Of a stretch of 64,000 bases of DNA, positions 25,663-35,292 are shown piece by piece. Both the position numbers and the translations under genes were made by a program. The notes under the pieces are model-generated. The model was given only the letters and a program-made list of their open reading frames with translations, searched no databases and was not told the origin of the DNA. Each line of letters starts with the position of its first letter. Within the stretch, counting starts at the first letter, position 1. This stretch comes from Fuscibacter oryzae (GTDB taxonomy: Bacteria > Pseudomonadota > Alphaproteobacteria > Rhodobacterales > Rhodobacteraceae), in contig NZ_JAESVP010000002.1 in assembly GCF_016765795.1 (NCBI RefSeq), positions 1 to 64,000 on the forward strand. Reading direction: 5' to 3'.

Positions 25663-25766
25663 CCCCTCACCCTGACCCTCTCCCCCAAGGGGAGAGGGAA
25701 TGCGCCCTTTGGGCCGTGTCGCAAAGGCGGCAAATGTAGCCCGCCTCTGAGGGTAGGGTGAGGGGG
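25663..25766. repeat. Palindromic intergenic repeat (CCCCTCACCCTGACCC type)
   Basis: CCCCTCACCCTGACCCTCTC at the left faces GAGGGTAGGGTGAGGGG at the right, giving imperfect terminal inverted repeats of about 17 bp around a 104-bp unit. Inside is a second hairpin (CTCTCCCC-CAA-GGGGAGAG). Similar C/G-rich palindromes are scattered through many proteobacterial genomes. It lies between ispG and the dsbA-like gene, which are convergent, and may serve as a two-way terminator. Confidence 0.75.
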
Positions 25767-25768
25767 CG

Positions 25769-26524
25769 TTACCCCGCCCGTTCGTCCGCAACCAGTTGCT
25801 GCATCGCGTCCAGCGGCATATAGCCCCGGATCACTTGGTCCCCCACCACAAAGGTCGGCGTGCCAGAGATTTGCAGCTTGTCGGCCATCGCATGGTTGGC
25901 CTTGATGATGTCCGTCACCGCATCCGACTTCATCGCCTCAAAGATCGCCGCCGGGTCCAGCCCCAGATCGCCCGCCAGCTTTTCCAGATTGGCCTGATCG
26001 GGCTGTCCGCGCAGCGTGATCAGCGCGTCATGTGCCTTTTTATAGGCCTCATCCCCATGCAACTGGCGCACGGCAATGGCAAAGCGCGACGAGACCACCG
26101 ACTCTTCGCCCAATATCGGGAATTCCTTGACAACAAATCTGATGTTGCCATCGGCCTTCACCAGTTCCTCAACTTCATTGAACGCCTTGCGGCAGTAACC
26201 GCAGCGGTAATCCATGAACTCGACCACGGTGATGTCGCCGTTCGGGTTGCCGCCGACCCAGCTGTTGGCGTCTTGCAGCAGTGCGGCCTGATTGTCGGCC
26301 ACGATCTGCTTGTCGGCATCGGCCTGCTGCGCCTGCTGCTGGGCTTGCAGGGCATCCATCGCCTCGACCAGCACCTCGGGATGGGCCACCAGATAGGCGC
26401 GCACCTCTTTCTGAAATGCGGCGCGCTCAGCTTCGGTCATGTTCTCAATCCCGCCGGCCAGCGCGGTGGTCGCCATCAGGGCCCCGGTCAGTGTAAATGA
26501 AAGGGCGGCAAGGGTGCGGCGCAT
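25769..26524 (-). CDS. DsbA-family thiol:disulfide oxidoreductase (Com1-like)
   Basis: A 251-residue periplasmic protein. It has a signal peptide (MRRTLAALSFTLTGALMATTALA), a helical N-terminal stretch rich in Gln/Ala (about 45-75), then a thioredoxin-fold domain with active-site C108-G-Y-C111 and the cis-Pro segment ISGTPTFVVG. This domain order is that of Com1/BdbD-like DsbA proteins. Start ATG 26524 with AAGG upstream; longer frames would run into the divergent aminotransferase. It probably forms or isomerises disulfides in exported proteins. Confidence 0.92.
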   Translation of the reverse strand: MRRTLAALSFTLTGALMATTALAGGIENMTEAERAAFQKEVRAYLVAHPEVLVEAMDALQAQQQAQQADADKQIVADNQAALLQDANSWVGGNPNGDITVVEFMDYRCGYCRKAFNEVEELVKADGNIRFVVKEFPILGEESVVSSRFAIAVRQLHGDEAYKKAHDALITLRGQPDQANLEKLAGDLGLDPAAIFEAMKSDAVTDIIKANHAMADKLQISGTPTFVVGDQVIRGYMPLDAMQQLVADERAG

Positions 26525-26603
26525 GAGGAAACCTTCTGTCTGGCGCGGGGTTGACGTTCCGTCCGCGCAGGGGAACATGGGCGCGAACTTTAAGGGCGGC
26601 AGG

Positions 26604-27749
26604 ATGCGAAGATCAAGGCGGGGCGATGTTGATGCCTTCATCGTGATGGATATGGTCGAGGAGGCCCGGCAGTTGGAAGCCGCAGGCCGCCACATCATCC
26701 ATATGGAGGTGGGCCAGCCCGGTACCGGCGCGCCCCTTGGTGCGCGCAAGGCATTGGCCGCAGCGCTGGATCAGCCACTGGGCTATACCGTGTCACTGGG
26801 CCTGCCAGAGCTGCGGGCTGGCATCTCCCAGCTTTACCGCCGCTGGTATGGGGTGGAGCTGAACCCCGACCGTGTGGTGGTGACGGCGGGGTCTTCTGCC
26901 GCCTTCATCCTTGCGTTTTCGGCACTGTTCGACGCGGGCGACAGGGTGGCCTTGGGGGAACCGGGCTATCCCAGCTATCGTCAGATCCTGCGCGCAATGA
27001 GCCTTGAGCCTGTGGGGATTGCTGCTGCGCTGGAAAACCGCCTGCAACCCGTGCCCGCCGATCTTGAAGGCGTCGAGATGCAGGGACTGATCGTCGCCTC
27101 TCCGGGAAACCCGTCGGGCACGATGCTGGACCATGGGCATCTGAAAGCGCTGATTGACCATTGCGCCGCGCGTGGCATCTCTTTCGTGTCGGACGAAATT
27201 TATCACGGGCTGCATTACGGCGACCGCGCGGTTTCGGCGCTGGAGATCACCGATGATGCCTATGTGATCAATTCCTTCTCCAAATACTTCAGCATGACTG
27301 GCTGGCGTATCGGCTGGATGGTTGTGCCGGAAACGCATATCCGCACTGTCGAGCGCTTGGCGCAGAACCTGTTCATCTGTCCGCCCCATGCGTCGCAAGT
27401 TGCGGCCCTTGCAGCACTTGACTGCATTGATGAACTGGAGGCGAACCGCGCCACCTATGCCGAAAACCGCCGCCTGATGTTGGAGGGGCTGCCTAAGGCG
27501 GGGTTCACCAAGATCGCGCCGCCGGATGGGGCCTTTTACATCTACGCCGATGTGTCGGACCTGACCGGGGACAGTCTGGCGCTGTCGCGCGAAATCCTGC
27601 ACGGGGCAGGGGTGGCGGTGACGCCGGGGCTGGATTTCGATCCGGTGCGCGGTGCGCGGACCTTGCGCTTTTCCTATGCCCGCGCCACGGCGGATATTGC
27701 CGAGGGGCTGGCACGGTTGCAGACCTTCATGGCACAGCGCGGGCGGTAA
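26604..27749 (+). CDS. PLP-dependent aminotransferase, class I/II
   Basis: A 381-residue cytoplasmic aminotransferase. The substrate-facing segment EVGQPGTGAPLGARKAL, the fold marker SPGNPSGTM, SDEIYHGLHYG and the PLP lysine in NSFSKYFSMTGWRIGW are all visible. ATG 26604 with GGCAGG before it starts the familiar MRRSRRGDVDAFIVMDM; an ATG 9 codons upstream is less likely. It belongs to the aspartate-aminotransferase superfamily; the exact amino donor cannot be read from sequence. It lies upstream of the amidase-mrcA-prfB run with a short repeat between. Confidence 0.9.
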   Translation: MRRSRRGDVDAFIVMDMVEEARQLEAAGRHIIHMEVGQPGTGAPLGARKALAAALDQPLGYTVSLGLPELRAGISQLYRRWYGVELNPDRVVVTAGSSAAFILAFSALFDAGDRVALGEPGYPSYRQILRAMSLEPVGIAAALENRLQPVPADLEGVEMQGLIVASPGNPSGTMLDHGHLKALIDHCAARGISFVSDEIYHGLHYGDRAVSALEITDDAYVINSFSKYFSMTGWRIGWMVVPETHIRTVERLAQNLFICPPHASQVAALAALDCIDELEANRATYAENRRLMLEGLPKAGFTKIAPPDGAFYIYADVSDLTGDSLALSREILHGAGVAVTPGLDFDPVRGARTLRFSYARATADIAEGLARLQTFMAQRGR

Positions 27750-27758
27750 GGGCGCATG

Positions 27759-27780
27759 CCTCCGGCGGGGATATTTGGGA
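27759..27780 (+). repeat. Dispersed GATATTT intergenic element, copy 4 (short)
   Basis: CCTCCGGCGGGGATATTTGG lies between the aminotransferase stop and the amidase start. It keeps the CCGGCGGGGATATTTGG core but lacks the long G-run hairpin of the other copies. Confidence 0.45.
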
Positions 27781-27784
27781 ACAG

Positions 27785-28984
27785 ATGATGGTGCGGGCGT
27801 TCTTTGGCGGTTTGGTGGCGCTGTGGCTGATGCTGCTGCCCTGCGGGGCGCAGGATCTGTCGGCGCTGGCGCGGTTCGAGGCGAAAACCTCGACTATCCA
27901 AGGGGGCGGGGACGGGCTGGTGCTGGATCTGAGCCTGTCACAGCCGGTGCCGTGGCGGGTGCGGGTGAAGGACAACCCGTCGCGTCTGGTGCTGGACATG
28001 CGCGAAGTGGATTGGTCGGGGATCGACACCCTGCCTTTGCCCAAGGGGGCCAGCTTGCGTGCCGGGGTGTTTCGTCCGGGCTGGTCGCGGCTGGTGCTGG
28101 AACTGCCGGGGCCGATGCTGGTAACCTCTGCCGGGATGGAGACGGTCAGCGGCACGCATCTGCGGTTGCGCCTGTCGCCCGCGTCTGCCGCCGACTTTGC
28201 CGCGACGGCGGCACAACCGGAACCGCCGGAATGGGCGCTGCCCCGCGCCGCAGACCTGCCGCCACCGGCCAAGGGCGGCTCTGGCCCGCTGGTCGTGGTG
28301 CTGGACCCCGGTCACGGCGGCATCGACCCCGGTGCCGAGCGCGATGGCGCGCTGGAAAAGGATCTGGTGCTGACCTTTGCGCGCGAGTTGAAGGAGCTGT
28401 TGCTGCGCGATGGCCGCTTTAGCGTGGTGATGACGCGCGAGGATGACAGCTTTGTTCCCTTGGAGACGCGAATTTCTGTCGCGCGCCGGGCGGGAGCGGG
28501 GGTGTTCATCGCCCTTCACGCCGATGCCATTGCCGAGGGCGAGGCGGTGGGCGCCACCGTCTATACCCTGTCAGATGACGCGACGGATGAAGCTTCGGCC
28601 ACTCTGGCAGAGCGGCACGACCGTGATGACCTGTTGGCCGGGGTGGACCTGTCGGATCAGGATGACGTGGTGGCGCAGGTGCTGATGGACATGGCGCGCA
28701 CCGAAACCACGCCGCGCACCGGGCGGCTTGCGGGCCAACTGGTCACCGCCATGCAAAAGGCTGACATCAAAATGCACCGCCATCCGCGGCAGGAGGCGGG
28801 GTTTTCCGTGCTGAAATCGCCCGATATCCCTTCGGTCTTGCTGGAACTGGGGTTCCTGTCTTCGGCCCGCGACCTCAAGCGTCTGACCGACCCGGAATGG
28901 CGCGCCCGCATGGCCGGGGCGGTGCGCGACGGGCTGGTGGCCTGGGCCGCGGAAGATGCCGCCATTCAGGCCAAGGCGCCCTGA
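27785..28984 (+). CDS. N-acetylmuramoyl-L-alanine amidase (AmiC-type)
   Basis: A 399-residue periplasmic zinc hydrolase that cuts the bond between MurNAc and L-Ala of peptidoglycan during cell separation. Signal peptide (FFGGLVALWLMLLPCGAQ), an AMIN domain (about 25-130; septal targeting) and an Amidase_3 domain (about 170-390). The Zn ligands and catalytic residues are seen in VVLDPGHGGIDPG (His), GALEKDL (Glu), FIALHADA (His) and VLLELGFLS (Glu). It is followed by mrcA 109 bp later; this amidase-PBP1A order is widespread in alphaproteobacteria. Confidence 0.93.
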   Translation: MMVRAFFGGLVALWLMLLPCGAQDLSALARFEAKTSTIQGGGDGLVLDLSLSQPVPWRVRVKDNPSRLVLDMREVDWSGIDTLPLPKGASLRAGVFRPGWSRLVLELPGPMLVTSAGMETVSGTHLRLRLSPASAADFAATAAQPEPPEWALPRAADLPPPAKGGSGPLVVVLDPGHGGIDPGAERDGALEKDLVLTFARELKELLLRDGRFSVVMTREDDSFVPLETRISVARRAGAGVFIALHADAIAEGEAVGATVYTLSDDATDEASATLAERHDRDDLLAGVDLSDQDDVVAQVLMDMARTETTPRTGRLAGQLVTAMQKADIKMHRHPRQEAGFSVLKSPDIPSVLLELGFLSSARDLKRLTDPEWRARMAGAVRDGLVAWAAEDAAIQAKAP

Positions 28985-29093
28985 CCGCCACAAATCTGAC
29001 CCGCCAAAAACCCGCCGCATCGCAAGCCCGTGCTTTGACCTTGCGCTGCGTGGCGTATAAGAGGGCGACGCGCGCAGCCAAAGGGGCGACAGG

Positions 29094-31628
29094 GTGGTTC
29101 GGTTCGTAGGGTCTTTCTTCGGGGCCATCTTCACAATGATCACGCTGGGCCTGTTGTTCGGGGCGCTGGCGGTGGGCGGCATTTTCTATATGTATTCCGC
29201 CGACCTGCCCAGCCACGAAAGTCTGGCCCGCTACACTCCGCCGACGATCAGCCGCATCTACAACGCCGATGGCCGCATCATCGACGAATTCGCGCAGGAA
29301 CGCCGCCTGTTCACCCCGATCGAGGATATTCCCGATCTGGTGAAGGATGCCTTTGTTTCAGCCGAGGACAAGCATTTCTACACCCACAAGGGCTATGACG
29401 TTGGCGGCATGGCGGCCGCGTTCCGCGATGCGCTGCTTAGCCGGGGCAAGAATGTGCGCGGCGCCTCGACCATCACGCAGCAGGTGATGAAGAACTTCCT
29501 GCTGGATGGCAGCCGCAGCGTCGAACGCAAGATCAAGGAAATCATCCTTGCCAGCCGGCTGGAGGAAACCTTGTCCAAGGACAAGATCCTTGAGCTTTAC
29601 CTGAACGAGATTTTCCTTGGCCAGAACAGCTATGGCGTCGCCGCCGCCGCCCAGACCTATTTCAACAAGACGCTGGATCAACTGACCCCGGCAGAGGCGG
29701 CAACGCTGGCATCACTGCCCAAGGCACCGTCGGAATTTCACCCCGTGCGCAACAAGGACCGTTTGATCGAGCGGCGGAATTACGTTCTCGATCAGATGGC
29801 GCAGAACGGCTATCTGCCCGCCGACGTTGCCAAAGCGGCAGAGGGCGAAGACCTGAAAACCGTGCAGGGCGGCGACATTCCCGCCTATCGCACCGCCTTG
29901 CCGCCGCGCGATTATTTCACCGATGAAATCCGCCGCCAGTTGTCGGGCAGCTTTGGCGAGCAGGAATTCTTTGGTGGCGGCCTGTCGATCCGGGCCACCA
30001 TGGACCCGAAGCTGCAAGAGATTGCGGCCCGCGCCATGCGCCGGGGGTTGGAAAAGTTTGACCGGGGGCAGGGCGTCTGGCGCGGCACGGGCAAGGTGCT
30101 GCCTGCCGACAAGCTGGCCGACTGGCGCCCTGCCTTGGCCGAAGTGGTGGACCTGCCGCGCGACGTCGAGGGCTGGAAAGCCGCCGTCGTGCTGAATCTG
30201 GGCGAAGATACCGCGACTGTGGGAATTGAGGGCGAGGCGGAAACCGCAACCATCCCCGCCAATGACGTGACATGGGCGCGCAAGAAGCTGGCCGATGGCA
30301 GCCTGGGCAAAAAGGCCAAAGTTCCCGCCGATCTGGTCGATGTCGGCGATGTCGTCATGGTCCGCCCCGTGACCGATGACAAGACGGGCGAATTTGTCCG
30401 CTGGTCGCTGCGTCAGGTGCCAGAGGTGCAAGGCGGCTTCATGGCGATGGACGTGAACACGGGCCGCGTTCTGGCGATTCAGGGCGGGTTCTCTTATCAG
30501 GCGTCGGTCTTTAACCGCGCCACGCAGGCGCAGCGCCAGCCGGGGTCTTCGTTCAAGCCCTTCGTCTATGCGGCGGCACTGGATTCGGGCTTCACCCCTG
30601 CCACGATCATCGTCGACGCCCCGATCGAGATTGAAACCCCCCAAGGGCTGTGGACGCCCAAGAACGCGTCGAACAAGTTCTATGGCCCGACGCCGATGCG
30701 CACCGGTATCGAGCAAAGCCGCAACCTGATGACGATCCGTATCGCGCAGGAAATCGGCATGGATACCGTGGCGGGCTATGCCGAGCGGTTCGGGGTTTAT
30801 GACCGGCTGCAGCCCCTGCTGGCCAACAGCCTTGGCGCGCAGGAAACCACGCTGTTCAAGATGGTTGCCGCCTATGCCATGTTCGCCAATGGCGGCGAGC
30901 GGGTGGAACCCACGCTGGTCGACCGCGTGCAGGACCGCTATGGCCACACCGTCTATCGCCATGACAAGCGCACCTGCGAGGATTGTGGCGCCGATACCCT
31001 GCCTGCGGGCAAGGAAGTGACCATCGACACCAACCGCGAACGGGTGATGGATGCGATCACCGCCTATCAGCTGACCTCGATGATGCAGGGCGTCATCCTG
31101 CGCGGCTCGGGCTCTGGCGTGCATCTGCCGGTGCCGGTGGCGGGCAAGACCGGCACCACGAACGACGCCAAGGACGTGTGGTTCATCGGCTATACCTCGA
31201 ACGTGGTGGCGGGCTGCTACATGGGCTATGACCAGCCGCGCAGCCTTGGGCCGGGGGCCTTTGGCGGCACGCTGTGCGTTCCGATCTTTCAGGAATTCAT
31301 GAAAGAGGCGATCAAGACCTATGGTGGCACCGATTTCAAGGTTCCGCCCGGTGGCTATTTCCAGAAGATCGACCGGTTCAGCGGCGCCAAGCTGCCCGCC
31401 GATGCCAGCGGCCCGAACGTGATTGCCGAATACTTCCGCGAGGGCGAAGAGGTGCTGTATGGCCTTGATGCGCTGGTCGATGGCGGCTTTACCATGGGCG
31501 CGAACCTGCCGCTGTTCTCTACGGGCGAGTCGGATCAGGGCGATACGCTGACCACCTCGGACGGAACGGTCAAATCGGTGCCGAAAAAGGCCGACTTCGG
31601 CACGCTCAGTTCCGGCGGGCTGTATTAG
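29094..31628 (+). CDS. mrcA: Penicillin-binding protein 1A (bifunctional transglycosylase/transpeptidase)
   Basis: An 844-residue inner-membrane class A PBP. N-terminal membrane helix (about 8-32), GT51 glycosyltransferase with catalytic E91 (EDKHFYTHKG) and GASTITQQVMKNF, an OB-like insert, and a transpeptidase with active serine S485 (SSFK), SRN and KTG (685-687). It polymerises and cross-links peptidoglycan. The start is a GTG at 29094 with an AGGGGCGACAGG region before it; no better ATG is in frame. A CxxC pair (TCEDCG) near residue 626 lies close to the transpeptidase domain, a feature seen in alphaproteobacterial PBP1a. Confidence 0.95.
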   Translation: MVRFVGSFFGAIFTMITLGLLFGALAVGGIFYMYSADLPSHESLARYTPPTISRIYNADGRIIDEFAQERRLFTPIEDIPDLVKDAFVSAEDKHFYTHKGYDVGGMAAAFRDALLSRGKNVRGASTITQQVMKNFLLDGSRSVERKIKEIILASRLEETLSKDKILELYLNEIFLGQNSYGVAAAAQTYFNKTLDQLTPAEAATLASLPKAPSEFHPVRNKDRLIERRNYVLDQMAQNGYLPADVAKAAEGEDLKTVQGGDIPAYRTALPPRDYFTDEIRRQLSGSFGEQEFFGGGLSIRATMDPKLQEIAARAMRRGLEKFDRGQGVWRGTGKVLPADKLADWRPALAEVVDLPRDVEGWKAAVVLNLGEDTATVGIEGEAETATIPANDVTWARKKLADGSLGKKAKVPADLVDVGDVVMVRPVTDDKTGEFVRWSLRQVPEVQGGFMAMDVNTGRVLAIQGGFSYQASVFNRATQAQRQPGSSFKPFVYAAALDSGFTPATIIVDAPIEIETPQGLWTPKNASNKFYGPTPMRTGIEQSRNLMTIRIAQEIGMDTVAGYAERFGVYDRLQPLLANSLGAQETTLFKMVAAYAMFANGGERVEPTLVDRVQDRYGHTVYRHDKRTCEDCGADTLPAGKEVTIDTNRERVMDAITAYQLTSMMQGVILRGSGSGVHLPVPVAGKTGTTNDAKDVWFIGYTSNVVAGCYMGYDQPRSLGPGAFGGTLCVPIFQEFMKEAIKTYGGTDFKVPPGGYFQKIDRFSGAKLPADASGPNVIAEYFREGEEVLYGLDALVDGGFTMGANLPLFSTGESDQGDTLTTSDGTVKSVPKKADFGTLSSGGLY

Positions 31629-31709
31629 CGGGGCTGTTACCTGCCGCGCGCCGCTTGCCGTCAGGGCTGGCGCGCGCTATCACCCCGCCGATCAGACGAG
31701 GATGCCCCG

Positions 31710-32834
31710 ATGCGCGCCGAAACCCAGAACAATGTCGCCGAGATCGAGAAGACCCTGCGTCTTCTTGCCCAGCGGATGGATTGGGAAACCGCCCCCCACC
31801 GGCTGGAAGAGTTTGACGCCCTGATCGAGGCGCCCGACCTGTGGAATGACCCCGCTAAGGCGCAAAAGCTGATGAAGGAACGTCAGGGCCTGATCGACGC
31901 CGTGGGCACCTACAAGCGCCTGTCGCAGGTGCTAAAGGACAATGTGGAACTGATCGAACTGGGCGAGATGGAGGGCGACGAGGAAATCGTCACCGAAGCC
32001 GAAAACGCCCTGCGCGCCCTGGTCGAGGAATCCGCCCAGAAACGGCTGGAAGCCCTGCTGGACGGTGAGGCCGATGCCAACGACACCTTCCTTGAAATCA
32101 ACGCAGGCGCAGGTGGCACCGAAAGCCAGGACTGGGCCGAAATGCTGGCCCGCATGTTCACCCGCTGGGCCGAACGCAAGGGCTATACGGTGGAAATGCT
32201 GTCCGAAACGCCGGGCGAAGAGGCGGGCATCAAATCGGTAGCCTACAAGATCACCGGCCACAATGCTTATGGCTGGCTGAAATCGGAATCAGGCGTTCAC
32301 CGTCTGGTGCGCATTTCGCCCTTCGGCTCGGGCGACAAGCGGCAGACCTCTTTCGCCAGCGTGTGGGTTTACCCGGTGGTCGATGACAACATCGAGATCG
32401 AGGTTCTGGACAAGGACATCCGCATCGACACCTTCCGGTCGTCGGGCGCGGGTGGCCAGCACGTCAACAAGACCGACTCGGCAGTGCGGATCACCCACTT
32501 CCCGACCAATATCGTGGTGACCTCTTCGCTGAAATCGCAGCACCAGAACCGCGAGATTGCGATGAACGCCCTGAAGGCGCGGCTTTATCAGATGGAACTG
32601 GACAAGCGGAACGCCGCCGTGAACGAGGCGCATGAAAGCAAGGGCGATGCGGGCTGGGGCAACCAGATCCGCAGCTATGTCTTGCAGCCCTATCAGATGG
32701 TCAAAGACCTGCGCACCAACCACGAAACCAGCGACACCCAAGGCGTGCTGGACGGCGATCTGGATGCCTTCATGGCGGCCACGCTGGCGATGGACGTGGC
32801 GGGCAAATCGCGCGCCGACGCCAACGCCGAGTAG
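31710..32834 (+). CDS. prfB: Peptide chain release factor 2
   Basis: A 374-residue factor that reads UGA/UAA and triggers peptide release. The stop-codon-reading SPF tripeptide (203-205) and the GGQ catalytic motif (248-250, AGGQHVNKTDSAVR) are in place. Unlike E. coli prfB the frame is uninterrupted: no CTTTGAC programmed frameshift site occurs near codon 25. Ends 3 bp short of the convergent rarD stop. Confidence 0.97.
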   Translation: MRAETQNNVAEIEKTLRLLAQRMDWETAPHRLEEFDALIEAPDLWNDPAKAQKLMKERQGLIDAVGTYKRLSQVLKDNVELIELGEMEGDEEIVTEAENALRALVEESAQKRLEALLDGEADANDTFLEINAGAGGTESQDWAEMLARMFTRWAERKGYTVEMLSETPGEEAGIKSVAYKITGHNAYGWLKSESGVHRLVRISPFGSGDKRQTSFASVWVYPVVDDNIEIEVLDKDIRIDTFRSSGAGGQHVNKTDSAVRITHFPTNIVVTSSLKSQHQNREIAMNALKARLYQMELDKRNAAVNEAHESKGDAGWGNQIRSYVLQPYQMVKDLRTNHETSDTQGVLDGDLDAFMAATLAMDVAGKSRADANAE

Positions 32835-32837
32835 CCC

Positions 32838-33743
32838 TTAGCGCCGCGCCCCGCGCAGCATCGCCAGCGAATAGATCGCCAGCGCCGCCCAGATCATCGG
32901 GAAGGCGATGGCGCGGGCGCGGCCGAACTCTTCGCCAAAGACGAAAACGGCCGTCAGGAAAATCAGCGTCGGCGACAGGTATTGCATCATCGCAATCGTC
33001 GAAAGCCGCAGCAGCTTGGCCCCGTTGGCATAAAGCATCAACGGCACGGCCGTGACCACGCCACAGCCCAGCAACAGCAGCGTGGTATGGCTGTCCCCCA
33101 TCAGGAAATGCGCCTCTCCGCGCGATGCCAGCCAGCCCGCATAGGCCAGCGCAAAGGGCGACAGGATCATCACCTCCAGCGTGAAACCCTGATTTGGCCC
33201 CAGCGGAAGCTGCTTTTTCAGAAACGCATAGGCGGCCCATGTTGCTGTCAGCCCCAGCGCCACGACGGGCAGCTTGCCCCCTTCATAGGTCAGCACCGCC
33301 ACCGCCAGGGCGGCCAGCGCAATTGCCGCCCATTGCGCGGGCGACAGCCGTTCCCGCAGCACGACCGCGCCGATCAGCACGCTGACCAAGGGGTTGATGT
33401 AATAGCCCAGTGCCGCCTCGAGCGCATGGCCCGACTGGATCGACCACACATAGATTGACCAGTTGACCGAGATCAGCGCCGCCGTCAGCGCCGCCATCCC
33501 CAACAGGCGGGGATTGCGCAAGGCGCCCCAAACCTCGCCCGCGCGGCCCCGAAAGGCCAGCACCGCCAGCGCGACCGGCACCGACCAGATGACGCGATGG
33601 GCCAACACTTCCAGCGTCGGCACCGCCGCCAGCGCCTTCATGTAAAGGGGCAGAAACCCCCACAGCAGATAGGCACCAAAGGCATAAAGAAAGCCGGGCA
33701 GGGTGTCGCGGTTCTGGTCGGTCGGGGATGTCGGGCTGCTCAT
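32838..33743 (-). CDS. rarD: RarD-type EamA-family transporter
   Basis: A 301-residue inner-membrane protein with about ten predicted helices and two EamA repeats. The pattern GFLYAFGAYLLWGFLPLYMK, HRVIWSVP, NWSIYVWSIQSGHALEAALGYYINPL and LRERLSPAQWAAI is specific to RarD (chloramphenicol-sensitivity-related protein, DMT superfamily). The substrate is unknown. Convergent with prfB. Confidence 0.92.
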   Translation of the reverse strand: MSSPTSPTDQNRDTLPGFLYAFGAYLLWGFLPLYMKALAAVPTLEVLAHRVIWSVPVALAVLAFRGRAGEVWGALRNPRLLGMAALTAALISVNWSIYVWSIQSGHALEAALGYYINPLVSVLIGAVVLRERLSPAQWAAIALAALAVAVLTYEGGKLPVVALGLTATWAAYAFLKKQLPLGPNQGFTLEVMILSPFALAYAGWLASRGEAHFLMGDSHTTLLLLGCGVVTAVPLMLYANGAKLLRLSTIAMMQYLSPTLIFLTAVFVFGEEFGRARAIAFPMIWAALAIYSLAMLRGARR

Positions 33744-33818
33744 ACCGGCGGTCTAGCCGCTTTTTTGGGCAGGTGCCAATTCATTCGCGACACATGCGGC
33801 ATTGCAAGGGCTGATGGA

Positions 33819-34700
33819 TCAGCGGCGGCGCGCCAGATAGGCGTGGGTAAAGGCCGCATATCCTTGGGCCGTAGTCGCCAGATGATCGCGCATCACGCCA
33901 TGCAGCGCAGGCAGTTGGTGAAATGGCACCTGCGGATAGCTGTGGTGTTCGGCATGATAGGGCATGTTCCACGCCAGAAACCTCATGATCCGGGTGGTGA
34001 ATGTGGTGCGGCTGTTTTCCAGCATGTTGGCCACCTTTGGCGCATCGCCATGTTCGGCCAGCAGATACAGCCGCAAAAATGGCTGGCCGATCAGCACCGG
34101 CAGCAGCCACAGCCACAGCGCCGCATCCGACAGCGCCAGACTGCCCGCGACCAACGCATAGAACACCAGCATCGCCTGCGCCTCGCGCTGCATCCGGGGC
34201 AGGGCGCCCTCTGGCAGATAGCGTGCCCGTTCGCGCCCCAGTGCCAGCCGGACAACCAACCTTATCGCCGCGATCCAATAGGGCAGACCCGACACATGCC
34301 ACACCCACGCACCAAAGGTTGCGGGCTTGTCGCCGTCCAGCTCCGGGTCTTGCCCCGGCAGGTTGGTCCAGCGGTGATGCGCAAGATGGAAATAGCGGAA
34401 CCACTCGAATGGCAAGATCAACACCAGCCCGCAGGCTCGCCCCATCCAGTCCGACAGCCGGTCGCTAGCAAAGGGGGTGCGGTGCGTGCATTCATGTTCC
34501 AGCGTGAACAGAAAAACCAGCAGAACCCCATGAAGAGGCAAAGCCAGCCACCACAGGGGCGTAGCAAGGATCAGCGCAGAGGTTGCGGCCATCGCCGCCA
34601 GATATCCGGCAAGGTGTTGCAGCCCCGCCCGGTCCGACCGTTTGGTCAACGCGGCGCGGGTTTCGGGCGGGATCGATGCGATCAGTGTCTTGTGGTCCAT
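33819..34700 (-). CDS. Membrane fatty acid desaturase family protein
   Basis: A 293-residue integral membrane diiron enzyme. All three histidine boxes are present: HECTHRT, HLAHHRW and HAEHHSYP, with hydrophobic helices between. The second box is followed by a TNLPGQDPELDGDKPATF segment found in a bacterial desaturase subgroup also including hydroxylases. ATG 34700 chosen. It probably introduces a double bond or hydroxyl into a lipid acyl chain or carotenoid-like substrate; regiochemistry cannot be told. The 46-bp gap to the upstream NUDIX gene suggests co-transcription. Confidence 0.87.
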   Translation of the reverse strand: MDHKTLIASIPPETRAALTKRSDRAGLQHLAGYLAAMAATSALILATPLWWLALPLHGVLLVFLFTLEHECTHRTPFASDRLSDWMGRACGLVLILPFEWFRYFHLAHHRWTNLPGQDPELDGDKPATFGAWVWHVSGLPYWIAAIRLVVRLALGRERARYLPEGALPRMQREAQAMLVFYALVAGSLALSDAALWLWLLPVLIGQPFLRLYLLAEHGDAPKVANMLENSRTTFTTRIMRFLAWNMPYHAEHHSYPQVPFHQLPALHGVMRDHLATTAQGYAAFTHAYLARRR

Positions 34701-34746
34701 GCCAATCAGCCTAGCGCCGTTGTCGGGGACTGACCGCCAAAATCCG

Positions 34747-35292
34747 TCATCCCGGTGGCAAAAGCCCGCGCACCAGCAACAGCCCCAGCGCCGCAATCGT
34801 TGCGGCATCTGTAATCTCTCCGGCAGCGATCATCCGCTGCACCTCGGGCCAGGGAAAAGCGTCGGCGATCAGGTCGCTTTCGGTCACCTCCAGCTCGGTC
34901 TGGCCCTGCGTCAGATCGGTGGCAAGGAACACGTCAAAGCCCTGCGCCGAAAAGCCCGGCGCCTGAAACAGATGGCCGATGTGGCGCAAGGTGCCCGCGA
35001 TCAGCCCGGTTTCCTCGCGCAATTCGGCGCGGGCCTGCTGTTCCGGTGTGCCGTGGCTGACACCCATCGGCAGTTCCCACATCCGTTGGCCCACCGGATA
35101 GCGGAACTGGCTGACCAGATGGATACGCCCCCGATCATCCAGTGGAACGATGGCAACGAAATCAGGCTTTTCCACCACACCGTAAATGCCAGAGGTACCG
35201 CCCGGAAAGCGCACCTGATCTTCGTAAACCGACATCCAGTCGTTATGATAAACCGGTCGACGGGACAGGCGGGTGATGCGGTCGTCGGTCAT
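34747..35292 (-). CDS. NUDIX hydrolase (ADP-ribose pyrophosphatase-like)
   Basis: A 181-residue hydrolase of nucleoside diphosphates linked to another group. The NUDIX helix is recognisable (GTPEQQARAELREETGLI), with its catalytic Glu residues, but the lead RE is replaced by AE. The N-terminal beta region (YHNDWMSVYEDQVRFPGG) and the PVGQRMWELPMG strand resemble ADP-ribose pyrophosphatases. Start at the ATG at 35292. Confidence 0.87.
   Translation of the reverse strand: MTDDRITRLSRRPVYHNDWMSVYEDQVRFPGGTSGIYGVVEKPDFVAIVPLDDRGRIHLVSQFRYPVGQRMWELPMGVSHGTPEQQARAELREETGLIAGTLRHIGHLFQAPGFSAQGFDVFLATDLTQGQTELEVTESDLIADAFPWPEVQRMIAAGEITDAATIAALGLLLVRGLLPPG

Noticed and set aside
31710-31830. Programmed +1 frameshift in prfB
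   Set aside because: The frame is open throughout. There is no in-frame TGA and no CTTTGAC slippery site near codon 25, only an in-frame TTTGAC coding Phe-Asp.
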